From Raineyella fluvialis (GTDB taxonomy: Bacteria > Actinomycetota > Actinomycetes > Propionibacteriales > Propionibacteriaceae), in the NCBI RefSeq assembly GCF_009646095.1, contig NZ_CP045725.1, positions 1,240,001-1,304,000 of the forward strand: a DNA stretch of 64,000 bases. Reading direction: 5' to 3'. Numbering within the stretch: position 1 is the stretch's first letter; every line of letters begins with the position of its first letter. Under the pieces are notes generated by a model that was given only the letters and a program-made list of their open reading frames with translations, did not search any database and was not told where the DNA came from. Shown here one piece after another: positions 1 through 7,977 of this stretch. The translations under genes and the position numbers were made by a program.

Positions 1-441
1 GAAGGCGATCTGCAACTTCCGATAGTCGAACGTCCGGTCGTACGACGCCACGACGATGTCGATCTCGGCGGGGTCCTCGCTGATCCGCAACCCGGCCCCC
101 ACGAGCGCTCGGATCAGCGGCTCCTCAGCGATCGGGAAGACGACGGCCTCGGGATGGTGCGCCCGCAGCCAGCGGACGGTCGACACGACGGTGTTGACGA
201 TGTCCTCGACCGGCGTGTCCAGACCGAGACGGGCCAGCTTCGCCGCGTACTGCTCGGGATCCTTGGTCGGGTTGTTCGACAGGAACCGGATCGGGATGCC
301 AAGCTTCCGCAATGCCCGCAGGGTGTCCCGTACACCGGGCAGTACATCGTCGCCCAGGTAGATGGTGCCGTCCATGTCGAAGACGTATGCGCCGTAGAGG
401 CGGTCGGGGCGCACCGACGCGCCGCTCTCCAGGGTGATCAT
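1..441 (-). CDS. HAD-IIA (NagD/AraL-like) phosphatase, 3' end beyond the window
   Basis: N-terminal 147 residues of a HAD phosphatase of the NagD/AraL subfamily; the remainder lies left of base 1. The nucleophile motif FDMDGTIYLG (Asp22, Asp24) is near the N-terminus and is followed by the FLSNNPT block (motif II) typical of family IIA, which has a C2 cap. These enzymes dephosphorylate small sugar phosphates, glycerol phosphates or 2-phosphoglycolate. The ATG at 441 shares its A with the TGA of the upstream dehydrogenase (TGATG), so translation is probably coupled. It is the last visible gene of the glucitol-type PTS operon. The pairing AraM-like dehydrogenase plus NagD-like phosphatase matches araM/araL in the Bacillus subtilis ara operon. 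A role in removing toxic polyol-phosphate by-products is inferred. Confidence 0.85.
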   Translation of the reverse strand, partial: MITLESGASVRPDRLYGAYVFDMDGTIYLGDDVLPGVRDTLRALRKLGIPIRFLSNNPTKDPEQYAAKLARLGLDTPVEDIVNTVVSTVRWLRAHHPEAVVFPIAEEPLIRALVGAGLRISEDPAEIDIVVASYDRTFDYRKLQIAF

Positions 442-1786
442 CAGGCCCAGATCCCGTCCGGCCCGAAGACCTCCTCGACCAGCCCGTCGAACCAGCCGAG
501 TTCGCGACTCACATCGAGCACGGTGTACCGCGAGCGGTAGTACATCGCTCTCGGGAAGGTGTCCTTCACCTGCTGGGGCGTCAGACCGATATCCTCGGGA
601 CGGGTCGGCGCTCCAGCAGCGGCCAGCATCGCCTGCAGTTCGTGCGCCGGACGCAGTTGGGCCCGGAGACGGCCCCGCAGCACGCTCCAGTTGTCGACGA
701 GCGTCTGCACGCGCGTACGCAGGCCGGCGGCGTCCACGTACTTCTCCCTGGTCTCCCGGACGCCCTTCTCGGCGAGCGCGCCGGTGAGCTTCGACCGGAT
801 GTCGGTCTCGACCGCTTCCCACGACGGCCAGGCCGCCACCACCCGGTCCACGTCGACCGCGGCCAGGTCGCGCGCCAGGAACTTCTCGTGGAAGGCGGTC
901 ATCGCCAGGGTGCCGATGGCCACCTTGGATCCGTGCGACAGCGGCGGATCCAGCTCGGCGCCCAGGTGGTCCAGTTCCCACAGGTGGCTGAAGTAGTGCT
1001 CGGCCCCCGAGGCGGGGCGCGTGCCCTGGTAGACCTGCATCGCGAGACCCGACAGCAACAGTCCCTCGACCAGACCTTCGTACGCGTCGGCCTCGCCGGC
1101 CGCCAGCGCGTCGGGGCGGGACAGCGCTTCGGCAACGCCACCCTGGACCAGGTCCCAGGCGAGCGGATCGATGGGATCGAGGCCCACGGCGTCGGCGAGG
1201 ATCCAGTCGGCACCGGCGGGGATCTTGGCCGCCAGGTCGCCGTAGCCCGACGCCACCATCGACTTCGGTGCGGCGGCGGCGACGTCGAGGTCGAACAGGA
1301 CGACGGCCGGCGCCGGGCAGGGCCGGGTGACCTTGACGCCGTTCTCCGTCATCGGGGCGCCGAAGCCGGAGTAGCCGTCCATCGAGGCGGCGGTGCCGAC
1401 GACGGCGTACGGCTGGCCGAGCTCGCCGGAGGCGAGCTTCACCAGGTCGTTGAGAGTGCCGGCCCCCACGGCCACGGCCAGGGCCCGGTGGCGCACAGCC
1501 GTTCCCGGATGACCTCGCAGTGCTCGTACGCCGCGTACAGCGTGGGAGTGCCGGGGAAGATGAGCGGTTCGGCGAGAGCGACGCCGGCCTCCTCGAGGGA
1601 CGCGGCGACACCTCGACCGGCAGCGTCCCACGTGCGGTCGTCGGCGACGAGGAGGACAGGGCGTCCGTCCTGCGCGAGGGACCGGGCGAGAATCTCGCCG
1701 GACCGTGGGAGGATCTCGCGGCCCACCTCGATGACCCGGGTGTCGCTGGCGTGGCGGAGGCCTTCTGCCATGGCTTCGTTGTTCAT
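441..1786 (-). pseudogene. AraM/EgsA-like polyol-phosphate (sn-glycerol-1-phosphate-type) dehydrogenase, frame broken by one base
   Basis: Iron-containing-alcohol-dehydrogenase superfamily, AraM/G1PDH branch: NAD(P)-dependent oxidation or reduction of a polyol phosphate. The reading frame opens at ATG 1786 behind AAAGGAAAG and runs about 100 residues, then continues in another frame from about 1485 to the stop at 441. Adding one G to the GGG run (written as CCC at 1484-1486) joins the halves into about 448 residues with the cofactor motif GAGTLND at the junction. Probable metal ligands sit in GAEHYFSHLWE and LSHGSK. B. subtilis AraM is about 394 residues. The gene lies where a sorbitol-6-phosphate dehydrogenase (SrlD) would be expected in a srl operon, and no SrlD is present. 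Oxidation of the PTS product by this enzyme is inference. The break is more likely sequence error than decay. Confidence 0.8.
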
Positions 1787-1831
1787 GGTCTTTCCTTTCG
1801 GAGTTCTGGGCTCGGACGGGTCCGGCTCAGG

Positions 1832-2089
1832 TCACGTGCTGGAGCTGAGATGCAGTGCGATGGCGTCGAGGGCCTCCGCCTCATCGGTGCCGTCGACCCA
1901 GACCGAGACCTTCGCGCCGTACGGCAGGGCCAGGGCGACCACCTCCACGACGCTGCGCAGACTCGCGCTGCCCTCAGGGGTCCGGAGGAAGATGCTGCTC
2001 CGGAACCGTTCGGCCTGCCGGGCCAGGTCGTGGGCCACAAGGGCGTGGATTCCCTGTGCGTGGCCCACGACGACGTCGCGGTGGATCAC
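1832..2089 (-). CDS. HPr-like phosphocarrier protein of the glucitol operon
   Basis: 85-residue HPr-fold protein. The phosphorylatable His15 is in its canonical place (QGIHA) and Ser46 is also conserved (LRSVVEV). The usual HARPA active-site segment reads HALVA, so the conserved Arg17 that stabilises phospho-His is missing. The ATG overlaps the TGA of srlB by four bases (ATGA). HPr normally carries phosphate from Enzyme I to Enzyme IIA; placement directly after srlB suggests a dedicated or regulatory paralogue for this PTS rather than the general HPr. Whether it still accepts phosphate from Enzyme I without Arg17 is open. Confidence 0.82.
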   Translation of the reverse strand: MIHRDVVVGHAQGIHALVAHDLARQAERFRSSIFLRTPEGSASLRSVVEVVALALPYGAKVSVWVDGTDEAEALDAIALHLSSST

Positions 2090-2454
2090 GGCACCAGGAT
2101 GGCGATGGTGCTGCCCGCGGCCAGTTCCGGCATGATCTCTCCGCTGACGTGGATGGCACCGTGCATCTTCGCTGTGGCGGCCCCGTCGACGTTGACCGTG
2201 ACGTGCCCGAGCTGGTCCAGGTTCTTGCGTGCCACATCACCCACCGCGGTGATGGGGTACGCCCGTCCGTCGAGGACGAGTTCCTGCCCCACCTCGATGT
2301 CCTGGCTCGTCTGCGCAGCCGCGTCGATGATGAAGCAGAACTCACGTAGTGCCTCGGGGGCGTCCTCGCCGAAGGTGACGAACATGCCCTGGCCGATGAA
2401 GGCCGTGGCCTCGGGGCCGGCTCCGCTGACGGTGGTTCGGTAGATCTCGGTCAT
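2086..2454 (-). CDS. srlB: PTS glucitol/sorbitol transporter subunit IIA
   Basis: 122-residue cytoplasmic Enzyme IIA of the glucitol family, which passes phosphate from phospho-HPr to the IIB domain of SrlE. The family pattern is clear: TAFIGQGMFVTFGEDAP near residue 20 and a C-terminal half ending in GSTIAILVP. Length agrees with E. coli SrlB (about 123). The start ATG at 2454 follows AAAAGGATCC. It lies 18 bases after srlE and its stop overlaps the HPr-like gene start, so the three genes are co-transcribed. Substrate specificity cannot be deduced from IIA. Confidence 0.93.
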   Translation of the reverse strand: MTEIYRTTVSGAGPEATAFIGQGMFVTFGEDAPEALREFCFIIDAAAQTSQDIEVGQELVLDGRAYPITAVGDVARKNLDQLGHVTVNVDGAATAKMHGAIHVSGEIMPELAAGSTIAILVP

Positions 2455-2472
2455 GATGGGGATCCTTTTCGT

Positions 2473-3519
2473 TCAGGAGGCGTAGAGGCCGATGCTGGCG
2501 AGCCAGGCGACGGCGACGCGCGGGACACCGGTCAGGAACCGGGAGTAGAGCACCGAGGGGACGCCGACCTCGACGGTGGTCGCCTCCGCCTCCGCCAGGC
2601 CGAGGCCGACGGGGATGAAGTCGGCCGCATTCTGCGTGTTGATGGCGAACAGGGCCGGAAGGGCGAGGCTCGGATGGATGTTGCCCTTGCCGATCTCGAC
2701 ACCGATGAGCGTGCCGATGATCTGGCCGATGACCGCACCCGGGCCGAGCAGCGGCGACAGGAAGGGCAGCGAGCAGATGAGGCCGAGGACGAGCAGGCCG
2801 ATACCCGAACCGGCCAGCGGCGTCAGCATCTTCGAGAACCACGTCCCGAACCCGGAGGCGTTGATGACACCGATCAGCATGGCGACGAAGGCCATGAACG
2901 GGATGATGGTGCTCAGCATGGTCTGGACCGCGTCCCTGGCGGCCTGGTAGAAGACCGACACGACGCGGCCGGCCCCGAGGCCGATCTTCTCCAGCAGGGA
3001 CTTCTTCTTCTTGGCCGCGATCGTCTGCGAGATCCTCTTGTCGGTCGACCACTCACCCTTCACCGTGAAGGCCGGACCGGACGTCGGCTCCTGGCTGCTC
3101 GACTCCTCCGCGTGACCCGGGGTGGCCAGGGCCATCTCGGATTCCGGTGCCAGGCGGACCTGCACCGCGCTCACCGCGGACACGTAGATGTCCTCGGTGA
3201 TGAACTGGGCGAGGGGGCCGGACTTGCCGGTCGCCATCACGTTGACCGTGGCGATGCCCTTCTTCGGGTACAGGCCACAGCGGAGTGTGCCGCCGCAGTC
3301 GATCACCGCGACGAAGGTCTCGTCGTCAGGCACCGAGGTGGCGAACCCGTTGACGGCCTCAGCTCCGGACAGCTCGCAGATGCGATCCACGACGTCGGGC
3401 TTCATCCCGCCGCCGACGATGTAGACGACCTTGTTCTTCTTCTCGTCCGGCGTGAGCGTCAGGGGGCCACCGAAGCCGCCGCTACCCCGCTCGATCACAA
3501 TGGTGCGGTAGTCGCTCAT
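2473..3519 (-). CDS. srlE: PTS glucitol/sorbitol transporter subunit IIB/IIC2 (SrlE-type)
   Basis: 348-residue Enzyme IIBC component. The N-terminal IIB domain carries the phosphorylated cysteine block DCGGTLRCG (Cys75, Cys81) followed by the family signature [10 protein letters not shown] charged linker leads to a membrane half with [22 protein letters not shown] and LFAINTQN-type segments, as in E. coli SrlE. I start it at ATG 3519, which has GGAAGG about nine bases upstream; the GTG at 3528 overlaps the srlA stop and is the alternative. Together with SrlA and SrlB it imports and phosphorylates a hexitol-type substrate at the membrane. Confidence 0.93.
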   Translation of the reverse strand: MSDYRTIVIERGSGGFGGPLTLTPDEKKNKVVYIVGGGMKPDVVDRICELSGAEAVNGFATSVPDDETFVAVIDCGGTLRCGLYPKKGIATVNVMATGKSGPLAQFITEDIYVSAVSAVQVRLAPESEMALATPGHAEESSSQEPTSGPAFTVKGEWSTDKRISQTIAAKKKKSLLEKIGLGAGRVVSVFYQAARDAVQTMLSTIIPFMAFVAMLIGVINASGFGTWFSKMLTPLAGSGIGLLVLGLICSLPFLSPLLGPGAVIGQIIGTLIGVEIGKGNIHPSLALPALFAINTQNAADFIPVGLGLAEAEATTVEVGVPSVLYSRFLTGVPRVAVAWLASIGLYAS

Positions 3520-3524
3520 CGGGT

Positions 3525-4076
3525 TCACCCTTCCAACTTCGGCTCGGCGCTGAGGACCACGCCCTGTTGCTTGCTGACGTACGAGGTGGTCAGGTCCGTG
3601 ACCCAGCCGGCGATGAAGTTCATCACCAGGCCGACCAGCAGGTAGCGGATGGCCAGGGGGCCGGTGCTCAGGCCCAGCTTCGAGACGCCTTGGGCGATCC
3701 CGAGCCAGATGAAGAGTTCGGCCGGGTTGATGTGCGGGAAGATGCCGTTGCTGGTGTGGCAGAACTGCGCGGCACTGGCGAAGTAGCTGGGCTTGTAACG
3801 CTCCGGCATGAAGCGTCCGAGCGAATGCACCATCGGGTTCGCCAGCATGAAGGCACCGATGAAGGGCAGCAGCAGATAGCGGCTCACGGGGTTGTGTCCG
3901 GCCTTGGAGGCGAACCGGTTGATCCTGTTCTCACCGATCAGCTGGATCAGCGAGTTCATGGCGACCAGCAGCATCAGCACGAGGGGCACGATGGTGCCCA
4001 TCCAGCTGATGAAGGTCGTGGCGCCGGCCTGGAACAGGCCGATGAACCACTCAGCCGCGTGGACGAGGATGTTCAT
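3525..4076 (-). CDS. srlA: PTS glucitol/sorbitol transporter subunit IIC (SrlA-type)
   Basis: 183-residue integral membrane permease with about four hydrophobic segments. Family motifs include [20 protein letters not shown] and the following [17 protein letters not shown] region, both hallmarks of SrlA. The ATG at 4076 is preceded by AAGGAG with five-base spacing; a GTG six bases earlier abuts the Shine-Dalgarno and is unlikely. It forms the substrate channel with SrlE. It is separated from gutM by about 180 bases that contain a short TGCCCG-CT-CGGGCA stem at 4141-4154 but no other gene. Confidence 0.93.
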   Translation of the reverse strand: MNILVHAAEWFIGLFQAGATTFISWMGTIVPLVLMLLVAMNSLIQLIGENRINRFASKAGHNPVSRYLLLPFIGAFMLANPMVHSLGRFMPERYKPSYFASAAQFCHTSNGIFPHINPAELFIWLGIAQGVSKLGLSTGPLAIRYLLVGLVMNFIAGWVTDLTTSYVSKQQGVVLSAEPKLEG

Positions 4077-4256
4077 GGTCACTCCTTTCTGGGGGTGTGG
4101 CGAGGTGGGGTGTGCAGAGGTATCGAGGGGTGTGGAGGGGTGCCCGCTCGGGCATGGCGGGGCCCACGCACCGGCGGTGAGCAGGCGTGGTGAGGTCGGA
4201 GCCCGGTGTGGGCGAGGGGCGCGGGGTCGGGCTCGCGAGGAGTGAGGGTGGCGGTG

Positions 4257-4715
4257 TCAGCGCCGGGCGGGGACCCGTCGCCCGAACAGGCGGCCGACGG
4301 CCGAGCCGATCCCGGCGAGGGGGCCCGGCGGTTCGGGTGCAGTTCCGCCGCCCATGATGATGCGGTAGTTCTCCCGGGCGTTGGCCACGGCGGCACGTAT
4401 GCTCCGGTTGACCCGCCCGTCCGACTCGGGTCTCAGGGTGGCGAGGTCCTCGCCGTCGAAGGCGGGGAAGGGGCGGAAGCGGGAGAGGACGGTGACCCCC
4501 GAGAGCTTCCGGCCCTCGACGATCCGGCCCTCGGCGTCCAGGAGGAACATGACGATGGCGCCGGCGACGACAAGGCCCTGCTTCTTGCCGATCGCGACCC
4601 GGCCGCGTCGCCGCATCGCGGTGAAGGTGGTGGCGAAGTTCTTCGACTGTCGCAGGCCGAGGACGGTCTGCGTGAGGTAGATGACCGCAAAGGCGATCGC
4701 GATGGTCCAGAACAT
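4257..4715 (-). CDS. gutM: GutM-type glucitol operon activator
   Basis: 152 residues with one N-terminal membrane helix (about residues 3-20) and a soluble body containing TAMRRRGRVAIGKKQG and VMFLLDAEGRIVEGRKLSGVTVLSRF, characteristic of GutM/SrlM. In E. coli GutM is an activator of the glucitol operon acting beside the GutR repressor. Here it follows the PRD regulator by nine bases and precedes srlA, which supports a shared regulatory job. A more direct role, such as membrane-linked control of the regulator, is not shown by the sequence. The C-terminal 30 residues are Pro/Gly/Arg-rich and unlike E. coli. Confidence 0.88.
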   Translation of the reverse strand: MFWTIAIAFAVIYLTQTVLGLRQSKNFATTFTAMRRRGRVAIGKKQGLVVAGAIVMFLLDAEGRIVEGRKLSGVTVLSRFRPFPAFDGEDLATLRPESDGRVNRSIRAAVANARENYRIIMGGGTAPEPPGPLAGIGSAVGRLFGRRVPARR

Positions 4716-4724
4716 GGGCTGTCC

Positions 4725-6626
4725 TCAGGAGTGGGGATCGGTCGAGAGGTTCTCCATGAAGTAGAAGAACTGCTCGTAGCTGGTGAGTCGCGAGATTCTG
4801 CCGAGCGCCGCGTGGTTCGTCCCCAGGCGGATGATCTCGTCGTAGACACGGATGAGGATGGAGTCGTCGTACGACAACTTCTCGGGCACGGCCATCAGGA
4901 AGATCAGGCGGATGCCTGCCTCCTGGTCGGACCGCGGGACGACGCCTAGGGCGCAGACGGGGCTCACGAGGGTGGCGTCGGTCGCATGCGGGAAGCCGAG
5001 TTGGTCGGCGAGCTGCATGGTGGAGCGAGTCTGCCGCTCGGCGAGCGCCTCGGCGAAGCCTTCCCCGACGAGCCCGAGCTTCTGCAGCCGGCGGACCAGC
5101 CGGCGGGTGCCCTGCTCGTAGTCGCAGTCGGGCGGGAGCCGGACGAACCGGCTCTCGTCCAGCAACGAGGACAACACGGAGCCGACCGGGGCGGCGGGCG
5201 AGAGGGGACCACCGGTCGGAATCCTGAGGGAGTGGAGACTGCGTAGGACGGCCTCACGGTCGAACACCTCGGTGAGTTCCAGCACCGGGCGGTCGGTGGC
5301 GACCCTGGCCCCGGGCGTTGTCACGACGAGGTCGCTCGCCGTCAGGTCGCCGGGATCGGAGTCCGGCACGATCGTGTAGCGCGCGTCCCCGCGCAGGACC
5401 GACGCCAGATGGGAGCGGACCAACCGGGCCGTCGCCGGCCCACGACCGGCGACGATCGTCACCGCCAACCCATGGGACCGGTGCGAGGCATGGTCCTCGA
5501 GGAACACCTGGAAGTACGTCGTCATCAGGGACAGCTCCCCGGCTTCCATGACGAGTCCGGTCTCCTCCTCGATGACCTCACCGGCGATCGTTGCCATCCG
5601 GTAGGCGGCGGGGTACCGCTCCCGCAGGGATTCGGGCTGCGAGCCGGTGGTGAGGTGGAGTGAATAGCGCATCCGGTTGAGCAGGAAAGTGATGTGCTGG
5701 CTGAACTCGTGCACCAGCTCCGTGGGGTCGAGGCGTACGTCCATCTCGTCCGCGATCCGGTCGAAGATGCGCTGCACGCGCTCCTCGGCGGCGTCGGAAG
5801 CGGCCTCCTCCGCCCCCGCAGCAGGACGGTCGATCATCCGCAGGCCAGCCGCCGGCAGGGCGAGGAAGAGCACCTCGTCCTGCGGCAGGTGCTCGGCGAG
5901 GAGCGGCTCGAGGCGGTCGGCGAGGGTCCGGGCGAGGTCGTGGGCGGGGGTGCCGATCAGGTCACGGTAGGAGGAGGGCAGATCATCGACCGGGTGGTCC
6001 GTGACGTGCCGGTCCAGGACGACGGTCAGCCACCGCTTGAGCACGTCGGCGCTCTCGGTGGTCGCGTGGTGGTCGCGCAGGACGTTCTCCACCGTGGTCT
6101 CGAGCTCCTCACCGAGGGGGTAGTCCCGGTAGGCCGCTTCGTACGCGTGATTCAGGACGGCCAGCCGGATGCCGTGTTCCGGCCCCGACAGATGCAGTCC
6201 CACCCGCGGCCGCCCTTCGACAGACACGCCGTACGGCTTCAGCAGGTGGCGCACCTGCGCGATGTCGGCGACCACGGTCGTCCGTCCCAGCCCCATCTCG
6301 ACGGCCAGGTCCTCCGTCCGCACCGCCGTGGTGCTGCGCAGCAGCCGGCCCAGGATGTACCCGGCCCGCCACTGCGGATCGTTGAACGACTCGTGCAGGG
6401 AGAGGATCCGATCGCGCTGGCGACGGTAGCCCTCGGCGTCCACGATGAGCAGGCGGTAACGGCCGTCCAGGTAGCGGATGGAGGCGGAGCCGGCGAGGCT
6501 GTCGTTGAGCTGGTCGACGTCCGCCGCGATCGTCCGAGGACCGACCCCGCAGCGCTGGGCGAGCGACTCCCGGGTCACCGAGAGGATCGATTCCAGTTGC
6601 AGAAGAACTGTGGCAGCGCGGTTCAT
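4725..6626 (-). CDS. PRD/EIIA-domain transcriptional regulator of the glucitol PTS operon
   Basis: 633-residue MtlR/GutR-type activator: N-terminal HTH (residues 1-60), second HTH region (about 85-160), two PRD domains with candidate phospho-His (LNHAYEAAY; VHEFSQHITF), an EIIB-like domain (VTIVAGRGPATARLV) and a C-terminal EIIA-like domain with the phospho-His block LGFPHATD. PTS phosphorylation of such domains couples sugar flux to transcription. The EIIB-like domain lacks the usual cysteine (CxxGxGTS reads AGRGPAT), so that input is probably lost. ATG 6626 follows GAAAGGAGG with good spacing. It heads the operon, so it probably autoregulates with gutM-srlAEB. Confidence 0.9.
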   Translation of the reverse strand: MNRAATVLLQLESILSVTRESLAQRCGVGPRTIAADVDQLNDSLAGSASIRYLDGRYRLLIVDAEGYRRQRDRILSLHESFNDPQWRAGYILGRLLRSTTAVRTEDLAVEMGLGRTTVVADIAQVRHLLKPYGVSVEGRPRVGLHLSGPEHGIRLAVLNHAYEAAYRDYPLGEELETTVENVLRDHHATTESADVLKRWLTVVLDRHVTDHPVDDLPSSYRDLIGTPAHDLARTLADRLEPLLAEHLPQDEVLFLALPAAGLRMIDRPAAGAEEAASDAAEERVQRIFDRIADEMDVRLDPTELVHEFSQHITFLLNRMRYSLHLTTGSQPESLRERYPAAYRMATIAGEVIEEETGLVMEAGELSLMTTYFQVFLEDHASHRSHGLAVTIVAGRGPATARLVRSHLASVLRGDARYTIVPDSDPGDLTASDLVVTTPGARVATDRPVLELTEVFDREAVLRSLHSLRIPTGGPLSPAAPVGSVLSSLLDESRFVRLPPDCDYEQGTRRLVRRLQKLGLVGEGFAEALAERQTRSTMQLADQLGFPHATDATLVSPVCALGVVPRSDQEAGIRLIFLMAVPEKLSYDDSILIRVYDEIIRLGTNHAALGRISRLTSYEQFFYFMENLSTDPHS

Positions 6627-6913
6627 GTCGTCCTCCTTTCGCGGCGTCCTTGACTGCTTCGAAGCTATCAACGGACACCCTCCGGGGGACCTTCCAATAG
6701 GTCGCCCTTTCGACCACTGGACGCCGACAGCCGACCGATATTCGATGTCAGGCACCCCCGCCGGGTGGCCGACTCAACCTTCCCTGTGACGGGACGGCCG
6801 AGCGAGCACCACGAAACTGGTGACACACACCGCGGCGCCGGCGACCATGACCGGGTCATGGGAGCGGCGGTGAAGCACCTACACCTACGCCCGGAGGATC
6901 CGCCGCCCCGGAG
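6627..6913 (-). other. Intergenic/promoter region upstream of the glucitol operon
   Basis: 287 bases without a confident gene, between the XRE regulator stop and the PRD regulator start. The operon promoter is presumably here, but I see no clear -35/-10 pair. A 34-codon minus-strand frame (GTG at 6878 to TGA at 6774) would encode one hydrophobic helix. It lacks a good ribosome binding site and I do not call it. Confidence 0.35.
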
Positions 6914-7831
6914 TCAGTCCTGCCGGTCGTCTCTGGGTGACCCGACGACTGCAGTCGACGGGGCGTCTGACGTTGATTCGATCTGGTGCTGAGCGGTGGC
7001 GCTCCAGCTGATGAGGAAGTCGAGTTGCTCCTGGGCATGGCTGCCGGGTTCAGCCGTGTAGGCGATGATGGTCAGCTCCTCTCCGGGCAAATCCAGGGCA
7101 TCGCCGGTCAGTTCGATGTCGCCGACGAGGGGGTGGTGGAGCGTCTTGCGAGCCGAGCGATGGAAACGGACGTTGTGCCGTGCCCACCGCGTCGAGAACT
7201 CGGTGCTCCCCGCGGCGAGGTCACCGATGAGACTGTTCAGCGCCCTGTCGCGGGGAAGACGTCCCGATTCGGTGCGCAGCGCCGCGGCGAGGTCATCGGC
7301 GAGGGTCTCCCATTCGAGGAAGAACTCCCGGGAGCGCGGGTCGAGGAACATGAACCGTGCGAGGTTCAGCGGCAGGGTCTCGGGGCTGAGGATGCCGGTA
7401 TAGAGGGCGAAGCAGAGCCCATTGGCGGCGACGATGTCCATCCGTGAGTTGCGCACGTACGCGGGAACGCCTGTCATCCCGGCCAGGATGCGCTCAACGC
7501 TGGGGCGCATCTCTTCGCGCACTCGCCGGGTCGCCGAAGCCTTCGACGACGCGGCTGCCCGGGCCAGGTCGAACAGATGGGTGCGTTCGGCCTCGTCGAG
7601 TTGGAGGGCAGCGGCGAGTGACGCCAGCACACTCTCCGAGACCCCCCGCAGGTTCCCTCGCTCGAGCTTGGCGTAGTACTCGGTGCTGACGCCGGTGAGC
7701 ATGGCCACTTCCTCACGTTTGAGGCCGGCCACCCGCCTCGTCCCACCGTAGGCGGGCAACCCGGCCTGGGCGGGAGTGATCCGCGCCCGCCGGCTTATCA
7801 GGAACTCGCGGACGTCGTCGGCGTTCTGCAT
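6914..7831 (-). CDS. XRE-family helix-turn-helix regulator with MmyB-like ligand-binding domain
   Basis: 305 residues. The N-terminal XRE HTH (about 10-80) shows RRVAGLKREEVAMLTGVS and YYAKLERGN, the standard pattern of the MmyB subfamily; the C-terminal half (about 110-280) is the MmyB-like ligand-binding domain (RNSRMDIVAANGL, ARFMFLDPRSREFF, HPLVGDIEL). Members repress adjacent short-chain reductase, aldo-keto reductase or efflux genes and are thought to bind small lipophilic ligands. ATG 7831 was chosen because the HTH begins just after it; a start at 7897 would add 22 Arg/Ser-rich residues. It is divergent from the MFS gene, sharing a 146-base promoter region with an inverted repeat at 7928-7945. 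Confidence 0.88.
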   Translation of the reverse strand: MQNADDVREFLISRRARITPAQAGLPAYGGTRRVAGLKREEVAMLTGVSTEYYAKLERGNLRGVSESVLASLAAALQLDEAERTHLFDLARAAASSKASATRRVREEMRPSVERILAGMTGVPAYVRNSRMDIVAANGLCFALYTGILSPETLPLNLARFMFLDPRSREFFLEWETLADDLAAALRTESGRLPRDRALNSLIGDLAAGSTEFSTRWARHNVRFHRSARKTLHHPLVGDIELTGDALDLPGEELTIIAYTAEPGSHAQEQLDFLISWSATAQHQIESTSDAPSTAVVGSPRDDRQD

Positions 7832-7927
7832 GCCGTCCACGCTACGACGGGACCCCACGGCCTGACAGGAACTGCCAGTACACCGCACGGCAGGCACTCC
7901 CGCGGGCCGGAAGACGCTGGTTCTCTG

Positions 7928-7945
7928 GAAGAAGTCCGGTTCTTC
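7928..7945. promoter_or_regulatory. Candidate operator between XRE regulator and MFS exporter
   Basis: Perfect inverted repeat GAAGAA-N6-TTCTTC (inner bases GTCCGG), centred between two divergent genes and 33 bases before the MFS start. A likely site for the XRE/MmyB regulator; assignment is inferred from position only. Confidence 0.45.
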
Positions 7946-7977
7946 ACGATTCCGGTTTCTTCTCCTGGAAGGACACG

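Noticed and set aside
642-2135. Long plus-strand open frames opposite the AraM, HPr and SrlB genes
   Set aside because: Composition is Arg/Gly/Val-rich antisense text of high-GC coding DNA, without ribosome binding sites or motifs; the minus-strand genes explain the region.
2674-3645. 323-codon plus-strand frame opposite srlE
   Set aside because: It mirrors the srlE codon pattern; no motif or start signal.
6774-6878. 34-codon minus-strand frame with one hydrophobic helix (GTG start) between the XRE gene and the PRD regulator
   Set aside because: No Shine-Dalgarno and a start directly after an in-frame stop; could be real but is not supported.
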